Shown: in pieces, positions 1-12,200 of the stretch | How positions within the stretch are numbered: the first letter of the stretch is position 1 | How the letters are laid out: each line of letters opens with the position of its first letter | From: Lotus japonicus | Taxonomy: Eukaryota > Streptophyta > Magnoliopsida > Fabales > Fabaceae | Assembly: GCF_012489685.1 (NCBI RefSeq) | Contig: NC_080041.1 | Span: 135,299,785-135,363,784 of the forward strand | Length of the DNA: 64,000 nucleotides | Reading direction: 5' to 3' | The notes under the pieces: generated by a model | What the model was told of the DNA's origin: nothing | Seen by the model: only the letters and a program-made list of their open reading frames with translations | The model's database searches: none | Position numbers and translations under genes: made by a program

Positions 1-595
1 ATTTCTCCGTCAAGACTTTAAACATTTTCCACAAAGGGATAAATGGCCTCCATTCTTGAGGGCTTCGCCCGGGGCTTTGCCCGCTCGGGGCTTACAATGC
101 TTGGGTCCCAATGGCCATTTGGGGGTCCCAAGACTTTTGCCTAGTTAATGGCGCTCGTCGTATTCTGGCGAGACTTACCCAGCACATCGTTTACGGGACC
201 GGCGATCACATCAGACTTTCCGGGGGGAGATTCCCAGGCGTCAAAGGCCATTTGTGGAATCGCCGCCACCTTCAGGGTTCCAGCAAGCCCCTTTGGGGAT
301 CAAGCTTGTCCCACCTAGTGATCGCCGTAATTCTTTATATCGACTGGCAATTCCGATCGTCAGGGAATCCCTGGAATCTTTGGACATGAATTTCATGAAT
401 TTTCGTTTTATTGATGGAGCGCCTCGTTAAAAAACTCCTTTCGGAGAAAAAGAGCACGCTTTTGTTATGGCAATACATTGGAGAGTTTGGAGATATTTTT
501 AGAAAAATTGAAGATATCTAACTTTGGCGAATTCACTTTGCTCATCAGAAGTTCTTCCTTGGAGCTCCTCGCCTTTCCAGCTTTCTCGCCCACGA
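1..595 (-). mobile_element. Non-coding 3' region of the Ty3/gypsy remnant
   Basis: This lies downstream (minus strand) of the integrase reading frame that ends at 596. No gene is visible. A 92-codon open frame on the plus strand (111-389) has no recognisable motif. The sequence is less AT-rich than the flanking intergenic DNA at 2300-3300. This fits the long untranslated 3' part of a Tat-lineage element whose 3' LTR lies left of the window. The LTR itself cannot be identified here. Confidence 0.5.
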
Positions 596-2296
596 TCAAC
601 TGTAATAATAGCGCAGGCTCAAACCGTTGAATGACCTGGGTAGTCGCCTTCCATCAAGCTCTTCTAAGTGATAGGCCCCTGTACCAAAAACTTTGACAAT
701 GCGGTAGGGACCTTCCCATTTCGGAGTCAGCTTGTTTCCTGAGGTTCCTGATCGCCACTTGAGGACCAGATCGCCAACTTGCATATCCCGGGGGCGAACA
801 CTGCTATTGTACTTGGCGGCAACGCGCTGCTTCATCGCCGTCTCTCGAATGTGCGCCTCGTCACGCGTTTCAGACAAAAGATCCAGCTCCATCGCCATAT
901 TGGCTTGATTCTCCCCTTCAAAATCCGGCTGAGTCCGCCATGTGAAATTGTCAATTTCCACCGGCAACATAGCATCTACCCCATAGGTCATTCTAAAGGG
1001 AGTTTCTCTTGTAGTAGATTGCTCAGTGGTATTGTACGACCAGAGTACCACAGGGAGTTCATCCAGCCAGGCTCCCTTAGCTTCCTCAAGCCATCGCCTC
1101 AATCCGCGCAGAATCACCCTGTTTGTAGATTCCACTTGACCGTTCGTTTGCGGATGCTCCACAGAGGCGAACCTCATCTGTATGCCCATTTCCTTGCAAA
1201 ATTCCCTTGTTTGGTTGCTTGAAAACTGGGTCCCGTTGTCGGATACGATCGTCCTTGGGATCCCGAACCTGCAAACAATACGCTTCCAATAAAAGTTGAC
1301 TATTTTTGCAGAGGTTATTTTGGCCAGGGGCTCAGCTTCAATCCATTTAGTAAAGTAGTCCACCGCTACTAATATAAACTTCATCTGCGACCTGGCGGTC
1401 GGAAATGGTCCTACCAAGTCCACACCCCACATGGCGAAAGGTCATGGGGCGCTCATCGTTACCAGCTCCTTTGGCGGTGCCTTGGACAAATCCGCAAACA
1501 CTTGACATTTTTTACACCGCTTCACAAAGTCCATACAATCCTTCCTGAGGGTGGGCCAGTAGAAGCCCGCCCTTAACACCTTGCAGGCCAAAGACCTCCC
1601 CCCGATGTGGCTTGCACATACTCCTTCATGCACCTCAGACATTATCGCCTCATATTTCTCTGGCGGTACACATTTTAACAGCGGCGTCGAAAAACCACGG
1701 CGATACAAATGTCCGTCAATGAGAGTATTGTGGCTCGCCTCTCGCCGTTGCTCCTTCGTGCATTGCTCCACTTCCGCCGGGTCCCCCGCCAAGATAGATA
1801 ATATGGGTCCCATCCACGTCGTCCCTCTGTTCACACATGCCATGAGCTCGCCTTCAATGCTGGGGCACGCTAGCGTTTCCTGAATCACACTTTTGTTGTT
1901 GCCGGGCTTCCGTGTGCTCGCCAATTTGGCCAACGCGTCCGCCCGCTGATTTTTTGCTCGAGGAACATACTCTACCACAACTTCTTGAAAAAGTGTCATC
2001 AAATATCGCACTCGCTCAAGGTATTTGATCAGATTGGGGTCCTTGACCTGGAAAGTTCCCTTCACTTGACTCTCTACCAACTGCGAGTCCGTTCTTATCA
2101 ACAACCTTCCGATCTTTACTTCACGCGCCAACTTCAATCCGGCGATGAGAGCTTCATATTCTGCCTGATTGTTTGTTGCCTTGAACTCGAATTTCAGCGA
2201 TTGCTCCAATACTAGATCTCCTGGTCCTTCCAACGTTACTCCCGCGCCATACCAAAAATAAATAGAAAGTTTTCCATGAATTGTGATAAGAATCAA
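596..2296 (-). pseudogene. Ty3/gypsy (Tat-like) polyprotein 3' part: RNase H and integrase, one nonsense codon
   Basis: One minus-strand frame reads through from about 2250 to 596 and is broken by a single TGA at 1442-1444. Before the stop comes an archaeal-type RNase H. It shows NNQAEYEAL with the acidic Glu, RTDSQLV with Asp, and RADALAKLAS with Asp. It starts only at GAGV, so the first catalytic Asp motif is lost. The HHCC zinc-binding domain of integrase follows (EVH, SH, CKKC). After the stop the integrase core begins MWGVDLVGPFP with the D,D,E triad: VAVDYF, VSDNGTQF and GQVESTNR. The C-terminus ends in a typical LRYYYS, so the natural end is kept. Gag, protease, reverse transcriptase and the 5' LTR are missing, and homology ends near 2250. 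A second RNase H placed before integrase is known from the Tat/Ogre lineage; assignment to that lineage is inferred from motifs only. Confidence 0.9.
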
Positions 2297-2299
2297 TGA

Positions 2300-3329
2300 A
2301 GAATTATTGCATCGTTTTAATGTGAAAAATTATGTGCCTATAAAACCAATTTTGGCCGTTAATCATTAGTTACTTAAATCAAAAAAAATGAAATAATGAC
2401 AATTAATTCCTTCATTATATTCCCCTTCCGGTTTCATTCCTTCATTAAGTTTAATGATTTTGAATCAATTAAAATCTGATTTTATGGTCTTGCTATTGAT
2501 GCTTATCAAAAAAAAAAATGGTCCTGCTATTGATTACTCCGCACGTTACCATGGTCATTTCCTAATATTGATCCTGTCATAATGAAGAGGAAAATTAGCC
2601 TTGTGTCTCTCCATCACCAATTACATCCTTTGATTTAACTTTACTGCTTGGTCTTCTTCTTATACACTAACTATAACGCGATATATTAGTCTTGCAACTA
2701 CCGACTTTAAGATATTTTGTCGAAACGAAATAATATACGGTAACAAATTTATTTAGTGACTAGAAAAAGTAAACATTTTAAGGGAGAAAAATTAAAGCAT
2801 GTGGAATGCCACTTTTCATTTTTGTTGAATTTAACAGTTTACTCAAACATTCTTTTTTTTATATACAGAAGGATTAAGTCCGAAAAAAAAAACTACACAA
2901 GGGTAAAACATAGAAAGAAAATATGGATTTTATTTTTTATTTTTGAAAGTGCTCTTTTGATATGCATTGGAATGACTGAACTTCATCGATTTCCTACACC
3001 CCACCCTCACAACCATTTTCCCTAAAAAAAGGAATTCTGATTTTTTTTTAAATAAAATAATCAAACAAATATTAATTACATTTTCAGAAGGACTTTTTGT
3101 TTAAAAAACATTTCTCATAATGAATTTTGAAGGAACGGACACGGGCCTATGGGTGGGATCCACACTTGTTCACCCTTTTCAAGACACTTGAACTTCACTT
3201 TTTGGCAAAAATAGTATTTTTCAACTATTATATTCATGGCGGCTGCTTCTAATTCTATATCCCAATCTCTTTAGTGGCAAGTTGAGTTTAATGTGTGAGA
3301 TAAAAGTAAATACATAAAACCATTATTTT
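2300..3329. other. AT-rich intergenic DNA, no gene seen
   Basis: Short open frames only, with no recognised motif. Poly(A) and poly(T) runs are common. Nothing here supports a gene. Confidence 0.6.
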
Positions 3330-3342
3330 TATTATTGTTCTT

Positions 3343-3850
3343 TTTTTTTCAAATGGAAGGGGAACCCAGAAACAAAAGACCTAGCTAGGCGTTACAATCA
3401 AACGCCAACTAGTACCACCAACTCTATCAAAAAGTAGATGATCCCAAACCTCTAAGGGGGGAGAAGTATGAAGATGAACTCCTAGACTACCATTATAACC
3501 ATAACGAGCCAAAGCATCAGCTACTTTGTTGGTTTCTCTATAGTTGTGAGACACGCAACAATAGTCCATTTGAGACATAAAAGTCTTGCACTGAGAAATT
3601 AAGTGGTGAAGGGGGTGGAGAGGTAAGTCACGACCGTTTAATAACTCGACGACAACCTTTGAATCACAAGAGATGATGACTCTTCTCAAGTCCATGTGGA
3701 TGGCTGTTTGAAGGCCATAATAGGCACCCCAAAGCTTTGCGCAAGTGATGCTACCCCTGCTGACATTGGCTAAGAAACTGAAAAGCCAATTTCCTGAGTG
3801 ATCTCTAGCAACTCCTCTTGCTGAAATCTGACCTATTTAGTACTATGTAA
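3343..3850 (-). mobile_element. 5'-truncated LINE with RNase H tail, poly(A) and 13-bp TSD
   Basis: The perfect duplication TATTATTGTTCTT occurs at 3330-3342 and 3851-3863. Between them, on the minus strand, lies the end of a LINE-type polyprotein followed by a short A-run (T's at 3341-3349 on the plus strand). The coding part is an RNase H (RVT_3-type) domain readable from about 3837 down to the stop at 3381. It shows SARGVARDHSGNW, then AKLWGAYYGLQ with the wide LWGA motif, then IISCDSKVVVELL, and ETNKVADALARYG near the end. This is the usual C-terminus of plant L1-like elements and their relatives. It is heavily 5'-truncated, since only about 500 bp was inserted. Confidence 0.88.
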
Positions 3851-3863
3851 TATTATTGTTCTT

Positions 3864-4773
3864 CAATTCACTAGTAAAATATTTGAAGTTTTTATTAATT
3901 TAAAATCAGAAGAATTTCAATCTGAGTCCAACTTCACTCTATATTTTTACGCTGGAATGAAAAATAAATCTGGTAAATATGACTCCTAATAAATTTGGTT
4001 GAGGAAGAAATATGAATCTATTAGTTATATAAATTTTAAATCAAAACATATGCTAGTGGCTAATTATGCTTAACTGCTTTGTGGCCATCCTAGTGGGATT
4101 TGTAAAAGGAAAACGCATATTTTTGAATTTGGATCTGCTTTTAGATTTGTTTTGTGATGATTGTGTGGCACAATGCTTCATTTAGGTCACCTTGGCTTTA
4201 CTGGTGCTTCTTAATTTGTTCTATATAGGGTGGGACTCACTCAAAACAACATTTTTTTCCAAATATTTTCTCACTTAACTAAGGCATGTGTACTGACTAG
4301 TATCTTTATACCATTTTAATCAACCGTATGGAGAAAATTATAAATATTTTAAGTTTTAAACTATGTCATGTACTCTATATTCATTTTAAAATTTAATTTC
4401 GTAACAAATATCTTCAAAATACTCCTAAGGATAAAAAACAGTTTAATAATATATTACACATATAAACATATAATAAATATTTAGGAGAGAGTTTAAGTAG
4501 GATAAAAAATTTAAATGGAGTTGAAATATAGCCATGTACTAGTATGTGAACTTAGTTCAAAACATTTATAAAGATGAAGTAATTTAAAAAAAAAAGTTTA
4601 ATGTTTATTTTAAATTCAAATTTTAGATTTACAAAACTAAAAACTTATCAGTTGGGTTGAGCAAATATTAGATCATCCTCCCACTCTAATCATTTCAATA
4701 AATTTCTTTTGCTTTCGAAAAAAAATGTTGAATGAAAGTTTTGCAGGAAATGAAAACATTTACATTATGTGTG
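3864..4773. other. AT-rich intergenic DNA, no gene seen
   Basis: No open frame of interest and no clear repeat boundary in this stretch. Confidence 0.55.
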
Positions 4774-5026
4774 GATATCTCTTTAACAATTTGATTTTTA
4801 CATGAGATTAATTTCTATATATGACAGTGTAAAAAGTTTTACAATCATTCAGTCACATCATTTCATTTTCTATTTTAAATATTATTGAATTCAAAACTAA
4901 TTATGAGCTAATAAAATGAATGGTTGTGGTTGAATGATTGTGTAAAACTTATTTACATCGTTAATGCATAGAAATTAATATCTTTTTACACACACAAGAC
5001 TCGCATGACATTGTTTAAGAGATATC
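4774..5026. repeat. Foldback / MITE-like element with long imperfect inverted ends
   Basis: The ends GATATCTCTTTAACAAT (from 4774) and the complement of TTGTTTAAGAGATATC (ending 5026) match. The inverted homology continues inward through TTAATTTCTATATATGAC and the mirrored copy near 4960-4980, and on to TTTTACAATCATTCA against TGAATGATTGTGTAAAA. The arms are about 110 bp with gaps. I could not find a convincing target-site duplication, so the superfamily is open. Confidence 0.6.
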
Positions 5027-5247
5027 GATCTTATACTACTTAACCAATCGCCTATTAGTAATTATTCATGTAATCTTGAAAGAAAGAAAAAGATAATACA
5101 AATTATCATATATTACATAGTACTAAATAGTTGTCAGAATATTTTCCTATGTAACCAAAAAGTAGTTGTCCGAATTCAAAATTAATTATTTATTATTTTG
5201 GTCGATAAATTCCCTTCCAATTTTGTTCTTGGTCGAGTCCCTCTTCC

Positions 5248-5684
5248 TAAGGATGGTAACAAAACCGAATCTGCGGGGCCCGCCTGTATCCTAACCTGAT
5301 TTTACATTAAAACCCGATATGATTGGGTTTGAGTTTGGTATTGATGAAATCCGCACCCGAACAATATATATGAAATTGCAAAACTACTCTTACATATCAT
5401 GTTAACAACTTAATTTATTAACAATTTAATCATATTTGAACATTAAGGTATCATATTTTTTGGCAAAAAATATATAAAATGTTTTTTCAGAATAAAATAA
5501 TATTAATTGCATTTTATTTTGCAAAAAAATCTATACATAAAGTTAAGTTAGGACGTAAATTGAAAGTTACAACGGGTATGGGTAAACCCGAATCCCAATG
5601 GGTTTGAATTTGAGTTTAATGAAAGTTTGAATTTGGGTTTGGGATAGGAAAAACATGAGCCCGACCGACATGTTGTCATCCCTA
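5248..5684. mobile_element. Non-autonomous hAT-like element
   Basis: The left end TAAGGATGGTAAC matches the complement of the right end, TAGGGATGACAAC. The flanking octamers CCTCTTCC (5240-5247) and CCCGTTCC (5685-5692) agree at six of eight positions, the size expected for an old hAT duplication. Repeated CCCGA and TGGGTTTG blocks lie near both ends, like subterminal repeats. No transposase is encoded. Confidence 0.6.
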
Positions 5685-5710
5685 CCCGTTCCACACTTTT
5701 ATGTTCAAAG

Positions 5711-6082
5711 ACCACCAAACCTGGTGCCGAAAAAAAAACCACCAAACCAAACATTCTTTAATTGGGCCTAATATTTAATGGGGCATGGATTTCATGGGCC
5801 ACATAGTTTGAGCTATTAGTTGGGCCTCAAACTGGATCTTCTATATAACCAACATAGTTTTGCTTTTGGTACTCCGTTTATTCTAATTACAATAATTTAG
5901 GGTGCAGGGTACTAGTGAGTGGCTTTGTTTTTAGTGCTTGAGGGTCCACTGTGTTGGGTCTTTCTTGTTCTTTTCTCCTTTTCTCTTATCTTGGCTGTTG
6001 TGTTCTCTCCCTTTTGTGGGCCCGGGCTCTTCGTCCCTCAATGAATCAGCTTACTTTGACAAAAAAAAAAAAACACCAAACC
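5711..6082 (+). mobile_element. Two A-tailed retroposon inserts at one target motif
   Basis: The motif CACCAAACC occurs three times, at 5713-5721, 5740-5748 and 6074-6082. The first two copies flank a 16-bp insert ending in eight A's (5722-5737). The last two flank about 325 bp ending in a 13-A run (6061-6073). The segment before the long A-run is T/C-rich, like LINE 3' tails. Reading this as one or two truncated LINE insertions is likely but not certain, because no coding domain remains. Confidence 0.5.
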
Positions 6083-6161
6083 TTGTTTTTGGAATTTAAT
6101 TACTTTTTAGTAATATTGTATTTCAGAAATAAACGGGGAAGTGAGAGTAGAAAAATGGTGT

Positions 6162-6269
6162 CCTCGTAGGATAGCTCAACTGGTAGGAGCTGGGGGACAT
6201 ATGGGTTGGGCAGGGGGAGGTTCAAGGTTGGATTCCTAGCGGGTGCAATTTATTTTTCCGATGTACCAA
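6162..6269 (+). mobile_element. tRNA-derived SINE with 11-bp TSD
   Basis: AAAAATGGTGT occurs exactly at 6151-6161 and 6270-6280. The 108-bp insert has a polymerase III box A-like TAGCTCAACTGGTAGGAG (from 6172) and a box B-like GGTTCAAGGTTGGATTCC about 40 bp later. It ends in GATGTACCAA running into A's. It cannot fold as a functional tRNA and is best read as a short plant SINE. A diverged relative lies at about 17786-17890. Confidence 0.82.
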
Positions 6270-6312
6270 AAAAATGGTGTTGTTAAAATAAATCTTCCAC
6301 CGAAAGGCCAAA

Positions 6313-6630
6313 GCAAAATTTTGGTTTTTTTGGTTAAAAGATTAGAACAGCAAAATTTTGGTTTGTTTGGTTAAGGCTTAATTGTAATTTTGGTCCCTGA
6401 CGTTTACCAATTTCACGATTTTAGTCTCCCACCTAATTTAATTACACGGATAGTCCCTGATTTAGCTGGTCGTCTGCAACGTTGGTCCTACCGTTTATTT
6501 GTTAATGGAGAAGGTTTACGTGGATGGTCACTTAGCTGAGGGACTAAAATCGTGAAATTGGTAAACGTCAGGGACCAAAGTTGCAATTAAGCCTTTGGTT
6601 AAAAGATTAGAACAGCAAAATTTTGGTTTG
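6313..6630 (+). repeat. 37-bp tandem repeat split by a MITE
   Basis: The unit starting GCAAAATTTTGGTTT and ending AAGATTAGAACA spans 6313-6349. It repeats as 6350-6374 joined to 6603-6614, and begins a third time at 6615. The 219-bp MITE at 6375-6593 sits inside the second unit. Removing it and one copy of its TSD restores the 37-bp period exactly. Confidence 0.85.
6375..6593. mobile_element. Mutator-like MITE, 9-bp TSD
   Basis: TTTGGTTAA is duplicated at 6366-6374 and 6594-6602; nine base pairs is the Mutator-like hallmark. The element starts GGCTTAATTGTAATTTTGG and ends in the near-perfect complement. Its terminal repeats run about 50 bp, through TTTCACGATTTTAGTC. No coding capacity. The termini resemble those of the larger Mutator-like elements at 24173 and 30825. 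Confidence 0.9.
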
Positions 6631-6639
6631 ATTATTTTC

Positions 6640-8640
6640 TGAAATCAATATGGAGGTTTCTAACAAAAAAATCAAAGTCCAATGATATTCATATTACTGT
6701 TACTATATGATCAGGATTAGGGGCCGGGAAATATTTTTCACATTTTTTAATTATTTAAACACTAATTTTTTTAATTTTTAAACGATTAGTTGCTATTAAG
6801 ACTTAAAAAAGATTAATTGTGTTAATGGTGAAAAATAGTGGAAAAGGCAATCCTCTGGCTCGGCCCCATACTTTATTGAGATTCATGACAAAATCTATAA
6901 GAAAGTAATGATGTGATGTGATAAAATATTACAAAAAGGACAAATGGGATGATATAGAGCATATTCTTCCGTCCCATACCCTGATATAGAGCATATTACA
7001 TACTAGTTGTGTAAATATTTTAAAAGTTGCACCAGATTGGTAAATAAATTTTAAATTTATACCAACAAGGTAAAAAAGTCAAGAAAATGTTGATAAAGGT
7101 GAAATGACTATCATGCATATACTACAATACATATTAGATTTTCACGCTTGAAAGAAGTATTCAGAAAGTACAAGCATGCTATATACTCCTATACTCTTCT
7201 TTCTTGTATTATCAATATGTCATCATAATTGAGACATAAAACTAATTCTCTTAAGACATTATTATCACATTAAATGAATATGTACTTTATAATAAATTAT
7301 TATTCATACACATTATTTAGAAATTGAACTCTTAACTGAATATTTAAGAATCGAAATATGTAAGAAATTGTTAGTTACATGCTCTTCTCTAACATGAACT
7401 CATGTAGTGCTGATGCATTTAGTTTGTTTATTTTGTTTTTCCTCTTAGTGAGCTGTACTTTTTTCTTATTTTTGCTTGTAATGGGATTGAAGTACTCCTT
7501 CTATTTCCTTTTCAATACAATTTGACTTATCTAAAAAAATTAAAAGATAAAAAAGGAAGGTGCATGATAAATCCATGTAAATGGCAAGATATATGTGATG
7601 TGAGTTGGAAGAAAACGTTTCTTAGCATGTTGTTGTTTTGTTTGTGAAGGATAAAAAAAACAGAAGCGTTTCTTCCCACCGACACAAGTCCAAAAATGAC
7701 ATGAGAAGCAAACAATGGCTAAGAAATTGCAGCACAATCCCCATCCTGCTTCGCCTTCTGTTTTCTTCCATTCTTTGTCAGAAAGTTAGTTTGGACCCAA
7801 CTAGTAGTCATGTACTTAATTTTTTTTTTTGAAAAAAAGTCATGTACTTAATTATTATTACCACTTTACTAATTTTAAGCACACAAAAGTTTGCAAAACA
7901 ATTTTACAATTCTTAAACTCAATGTAATATAATATCTTACCTAAGAAGTTTTTTTACCTTAGAAGTTAGAAAACGAGTTAAATAGGTTAATTTTTGGAAA
8001 AAAAAATCATCTACAAAGAGCTTATCTTCAAAGTGAGAAGATATTCTTATGGATTGATATCACAATATATTTTATCATATATATGGATTGCAATATACTT
8101 TTATCAATATTAATAATTAAATTTTGTTAGTCATAAATATTTATTTAATTGATAACATTTTACAAAAAAAAAAATTAATAGAAATTCTAAAGAAAAAAAA
8201 TAGGAATTCCATCTACGGTTGAAGTGTTTGAATTTCATTTTGGTACTATATTATAATTGATGGAAGCAATTAGGGTTTAATTGTGATAAATGTTCCGTGT
8301 AAAACAGTTTCACATTAACATTCAATCATAGCATATTACATAGGAGGAGCATTATATTCATTTTTAATTTTAATTAAAATAAAAAAATTATAATTTAACA
8401 TAAACTATTTGGAGATATATAAACAAAATTTACACCAATAATGGATAGAAATTTAATCCAATTAATTATCACTTTTACATATAAAGAAAGGAGAATCAAC
8501 TTTTGCAATTAAAAGAAAATAAAAAAAAGTATTTTAATTAAATATCATGATTTTATATAAATGTCCACATTTCATTATCTCATTACTATATGATAATCAA
8601 ATTAAAGTAAAAAAATATTTAAAAAATTGGATATGGAAGG
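6640..8640. other. AT-rich intergenic DNA upstream of the epimerase gene
   Basis: No convincing gene. The short frames near 7527-7832 overlap each other on both strands and show no domain. A T-rich stretch ending in ATACAATTTGACTTATCT and seven A's (about 7430-7530) resembles a LINE 3' tail, but no TSD was found. Confidence 0.5.
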
Positions 8641-8747
8641 GATGAGAAAGGGAATGTTGTTGTGGCCTGTGGCTGTAACCAATCCAACAATGGCTGTGAA
8701 GAACCAATAAATGAGTGGTCATCACTTCTCACCACTTCACACTTTCC

Positions 8748-8756
8748 TATATATAG
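8748..8756 (+). promoter_or_regulatory. TATA box of the GDP-mannose epimerase gene
   Basis: TATATATAG lies about 480 bp before the start codon. A CCAAT motif lies near 8704. The T/C-rich leader after it (about 8780-8851) looks like a plant 5' untranslated exon. Confidence 0.6.
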
Positions 8757-8851
8757 CCACTCAAACCTCTTCTCTTTGATTCTAAACCCACTTCAATTCC
8801 AGTCCCTTCTCAACCATTGTCTTCTTCATTCTCACTTTCTCACTTTTTAAG

Positions 8852-9229
8852 GTCAGATTCTTCTCAATACCCTTTTCTCTGTATCTCTTTTCTTCTCCAC
8901 ATTTTTGTAAAAAATTAATCTTTTTAGAAAAACAGGAACAGGGTCATCAAACAATTTTCAATTTCACACGCTTCACTTATTCTATTGGATTTTTTATAAT
9001 CTTGTTACATTCCATGTTTTTGGGTATGGTGTTTCGTGTGCGGTTGTTCCAATTTGTGTCGGTTGGTGTTATTTTCCTTTGATTCTGACCCGGTTGTTCC
9101 TTAAAGACATCAACTTGCATGAATTGCGGATTGCATGATTAGATTGTCTTATTAGGGATCATGTTATGTGCTTAATTTTCAATTTTTCATCAGTTTTGTG
9201 GTTTTCTGAATAATTATTGTGGGGTGCAG
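8852..9229 (+). other. Probable 5'-UTR intron of the epimerase gene
   Basis: A donor-like AAG|GTCAGA at 8851/8852 and an acceptor GGGGTGCAG ending at 9229 bracket a T-rich stretch. Its 3' edge is one base before the ATG at 9231. The position is inferred from splice-site context only; cDNA would settle it. Confidence 0.55.
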
Positions 9230-9230
9230 A

Positions 9231-12200
9231 ATGGGAAGTTCTGGAGCAGAAGCTGATTATGGTGCATACACCTACAAGGAGCTTGAGAGAGAGCCTTACT
9301 GGCCATCTGAGAAGCTGAGGATTTCAATCACTGGTGCTGGTGGTTTTATTGCCTCACACATTGCTCGCCGTCTCAAGAGTGAGGGGCATTACATCATTGC
9401 TTCTGATTGGAAGACAAATGAACACATGACTGAAGACATGTTCTGCCATGAGTTCCATCTGATTGATCTTAGGGTCATGGATAACTGCCTCAAAGTTACC
9501 AATGGTGTGGATCATGTTTTCAATCTTGCTGCTGATATGGGTGGGATGGGGTTTATCCAGTCCAACCACTCTGTCATTATGTACAACAACACCATGATTA
9601 GCTTCAACATGATTGAGGCTGGAAGGATCAATGGTGTGAAGAGGTTAGCTTCAACACTGAGTTTCTGTTTGTTGAGATAATTGAACATGCATGTATTTTG
9701 TGGTGTTAGTGTCAATTACTTATCCATGGCACAATCATTGTTTTCAGGTTTTTTTATGCCTCTAGTGCTTGTATCTACCCTGAATTTAAGCAGCTGGAAA
9801 CTACCAATGTCAGTTTGAAGGAGGCTGATGCCTGGCCTGCTGAGGTTTGTTGATGATCTTTTTAATTGTTTGGCTCGGTTATGTTGGTTATTATTCATTC
9901 GTGTGCTAGGGTTAGGATGAATGTATTTAATTTTATGACTTTTTGTAGCCACAAGATGCATATGGTCTAGAGAAGCTTGCAACAGAAGAGTTGTGCAAGC
10001 ATTATAACAAGGATTTTGGGATTGAGTGCCGAATTGGGAGGTTCCACAACATTTATGGCCCTTATGGGACATGGAAAGGTACGCTCTTTACTGAATTGCT
10101 AGTTTTACAGTTGACTTGTCTAACTCAATAATTGAGCAGACATTGTTGTTTTTTGTAACTTTTAGACTTAAGAAGTTTGTTGCTTTGTTGTTTGTCCTAC
10201 AGGTGGAAGGGAGAAGGCTCCTGCTGCTTTTTGTCGAAAGGCGCTTACTTCTGCTGACAGATTTGAGATGTGGGGAGATGGATTACAAACAAGATCCTTC
10301 ACCTTTATTGATGAGTGCGTTGAAGGCGTACTTAGGTATGACTTTACTGATTCTGTGGCTAATGCAGCTAAATTAATGATTTCTTTGTAGGGCTTCTCAT
10401 TTTGAAATCTAAACTATGGATTTGTATTTTATTGAATGGTGAAAATGGAACTAGGGGATAGCATTTTTAGTTGCCATTAATAATTTCTGTTAATAGTTAG
10501 TTGCAGATGTAAATGATTGTAATATCTCTATTTATTCTGAAATTGCTCATGATGTTTAAGTTGATTTGTTTCAATTTTCAAATTTTGTGAGTTTTTTTTT
10601 GTTAGATCCAGCTATTAAAGACTGGGACTTTTAGAAATAAACATTATTAGCAAAATAACAAGGATACAAACGTGTGGACATGAACACACACAACATGTAA
10701 AACATGGGAAAACTGGGACACAATGTACATAGACATATCTGCGCGTGTATATCTGCCATATTAGTTTTTGGAAAGAGTTAATCTTGACCATATTTACATG
10801 GTTGGATGGTATGCCCTGGCCTTGTGTGTGTGTGCGCGTGTGTGTGTGTTATTGGTACAAGGATGAGTAGAGGAAGGTGCAACAAACCCAAATGAAATAT
10901 GTTGGAGATCTTTCTGAAACACATAACACTTTCTAACTTGTATATTTAAGTTGATTCTTCTGAAAGTTATTAAAAAACATAATTTTCAAATTTTGTTATA
11001 GTTGTGTGCGAGTGTTGAGTCTTATTTGAGTATCCTCTAAATGGTAAGAAGAGTTTGATGCCTGTCTAGCCTATAAAAATGATTATTTCAGTAGCACACT
11101 TTATGACGTGTAGCCTGCATGTGTTGTATGGGTGTTGCTGTTGGAAATTTGTCCGACAGTCAGACACCACAAGAAGGAGAAGAATCTGTAATAGGACTCT
11201 GGTGCCTTTACAAAACTTAATATTTGTCTTATTTGGTTGTTGGATCAAGCATATATTAGCTTCTTTTATGTCTTTTGGTTAGTTCTTATTCCTTGGTAAG
11301 ACTTATCATTGGTGTTCCTGGTCCACCTCTATGTGCAGATTGACTAAATCAGACTTCCGGGAGCCAGTGAATATTGGAAGTGATGAAATGGTCAGCATGA
11401 ATGAGATGGCTGACATTGTGCTTGGCTTTGAGAACAAAAGCACACCAGTACACCACATTCCTGGCCCAGAGGGTGTCCGAGGCCGTAATTCAGACAATAC
11501 ACTAATCAAAGAGAAACTTGGCTGGGCTCCAACAATGAAGTTGAAGGTATTAATGTTGTGAAAATCCCCTTGTTTCCTTTTTATACAATTTATATCTAGT
11601 TCTGAGTTCATTTAATTCAGCTTAACGCTGTTCTACAATATGAATTCTCCTTTTGTTATGTCTTAATAACTTTCTACTACCAATTTGATCACTCACATTC
11701 GAAGTAATGGAATGAGATATACTCATCGACATAGTAGACTCAAACCAAATTCCTTTTTTACCTCACCACCACTTTAATGTTCAATTTTGTAGTTCCCAGA
11801 ATTTGAACTAGGTCTAGCTCTACCTTGAAAACTAGCTCAGGGGTGAAGATTGATGTACCCTATATAAAGACTTATTTAGCCATATCTCTCTAGTCAACGT
11901 TGGACTTTAACACACACCCCTCTCACCCAGATATCTAGAGCATGAAGTTTGCAGGTCTAGACATTTGCAATGAGCCATTTATGGCTGATATCCAATAAAT
12001 GGATCTCCTCTTCTATACTGTTTCTTGTGTTTCTATCCTCTTGCTTTTGTAAATTGGCTCAATCAATAATAGGATTATGGGTTTTATTTATGGCATCTCA
12101 ATTTATGTATTGCTATCTTATCTGATTTTTTTGTTTATTGCAGGATGGGCTGAGAATTACATACTTTTGGATCAAAGAACAGCTTGAGAAAGAGAAGGCC

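Noticed and set aside
779..1883. Plus-strand open frames of 100-147 codons
   Set aside because: They lie opposite the RNase H and integrase frame and show no domain; they are shadows.
6162..6269. tRNA gene
   Set aside because: Box A and B are present, but the stems do not close and a TSD plus A-tail surround it, so it is a SINE.
7430..7540. LINE-like T-rich stretch ending in a short A-run
   Set aside because: No target-site duplication and no coding part; could be chance.
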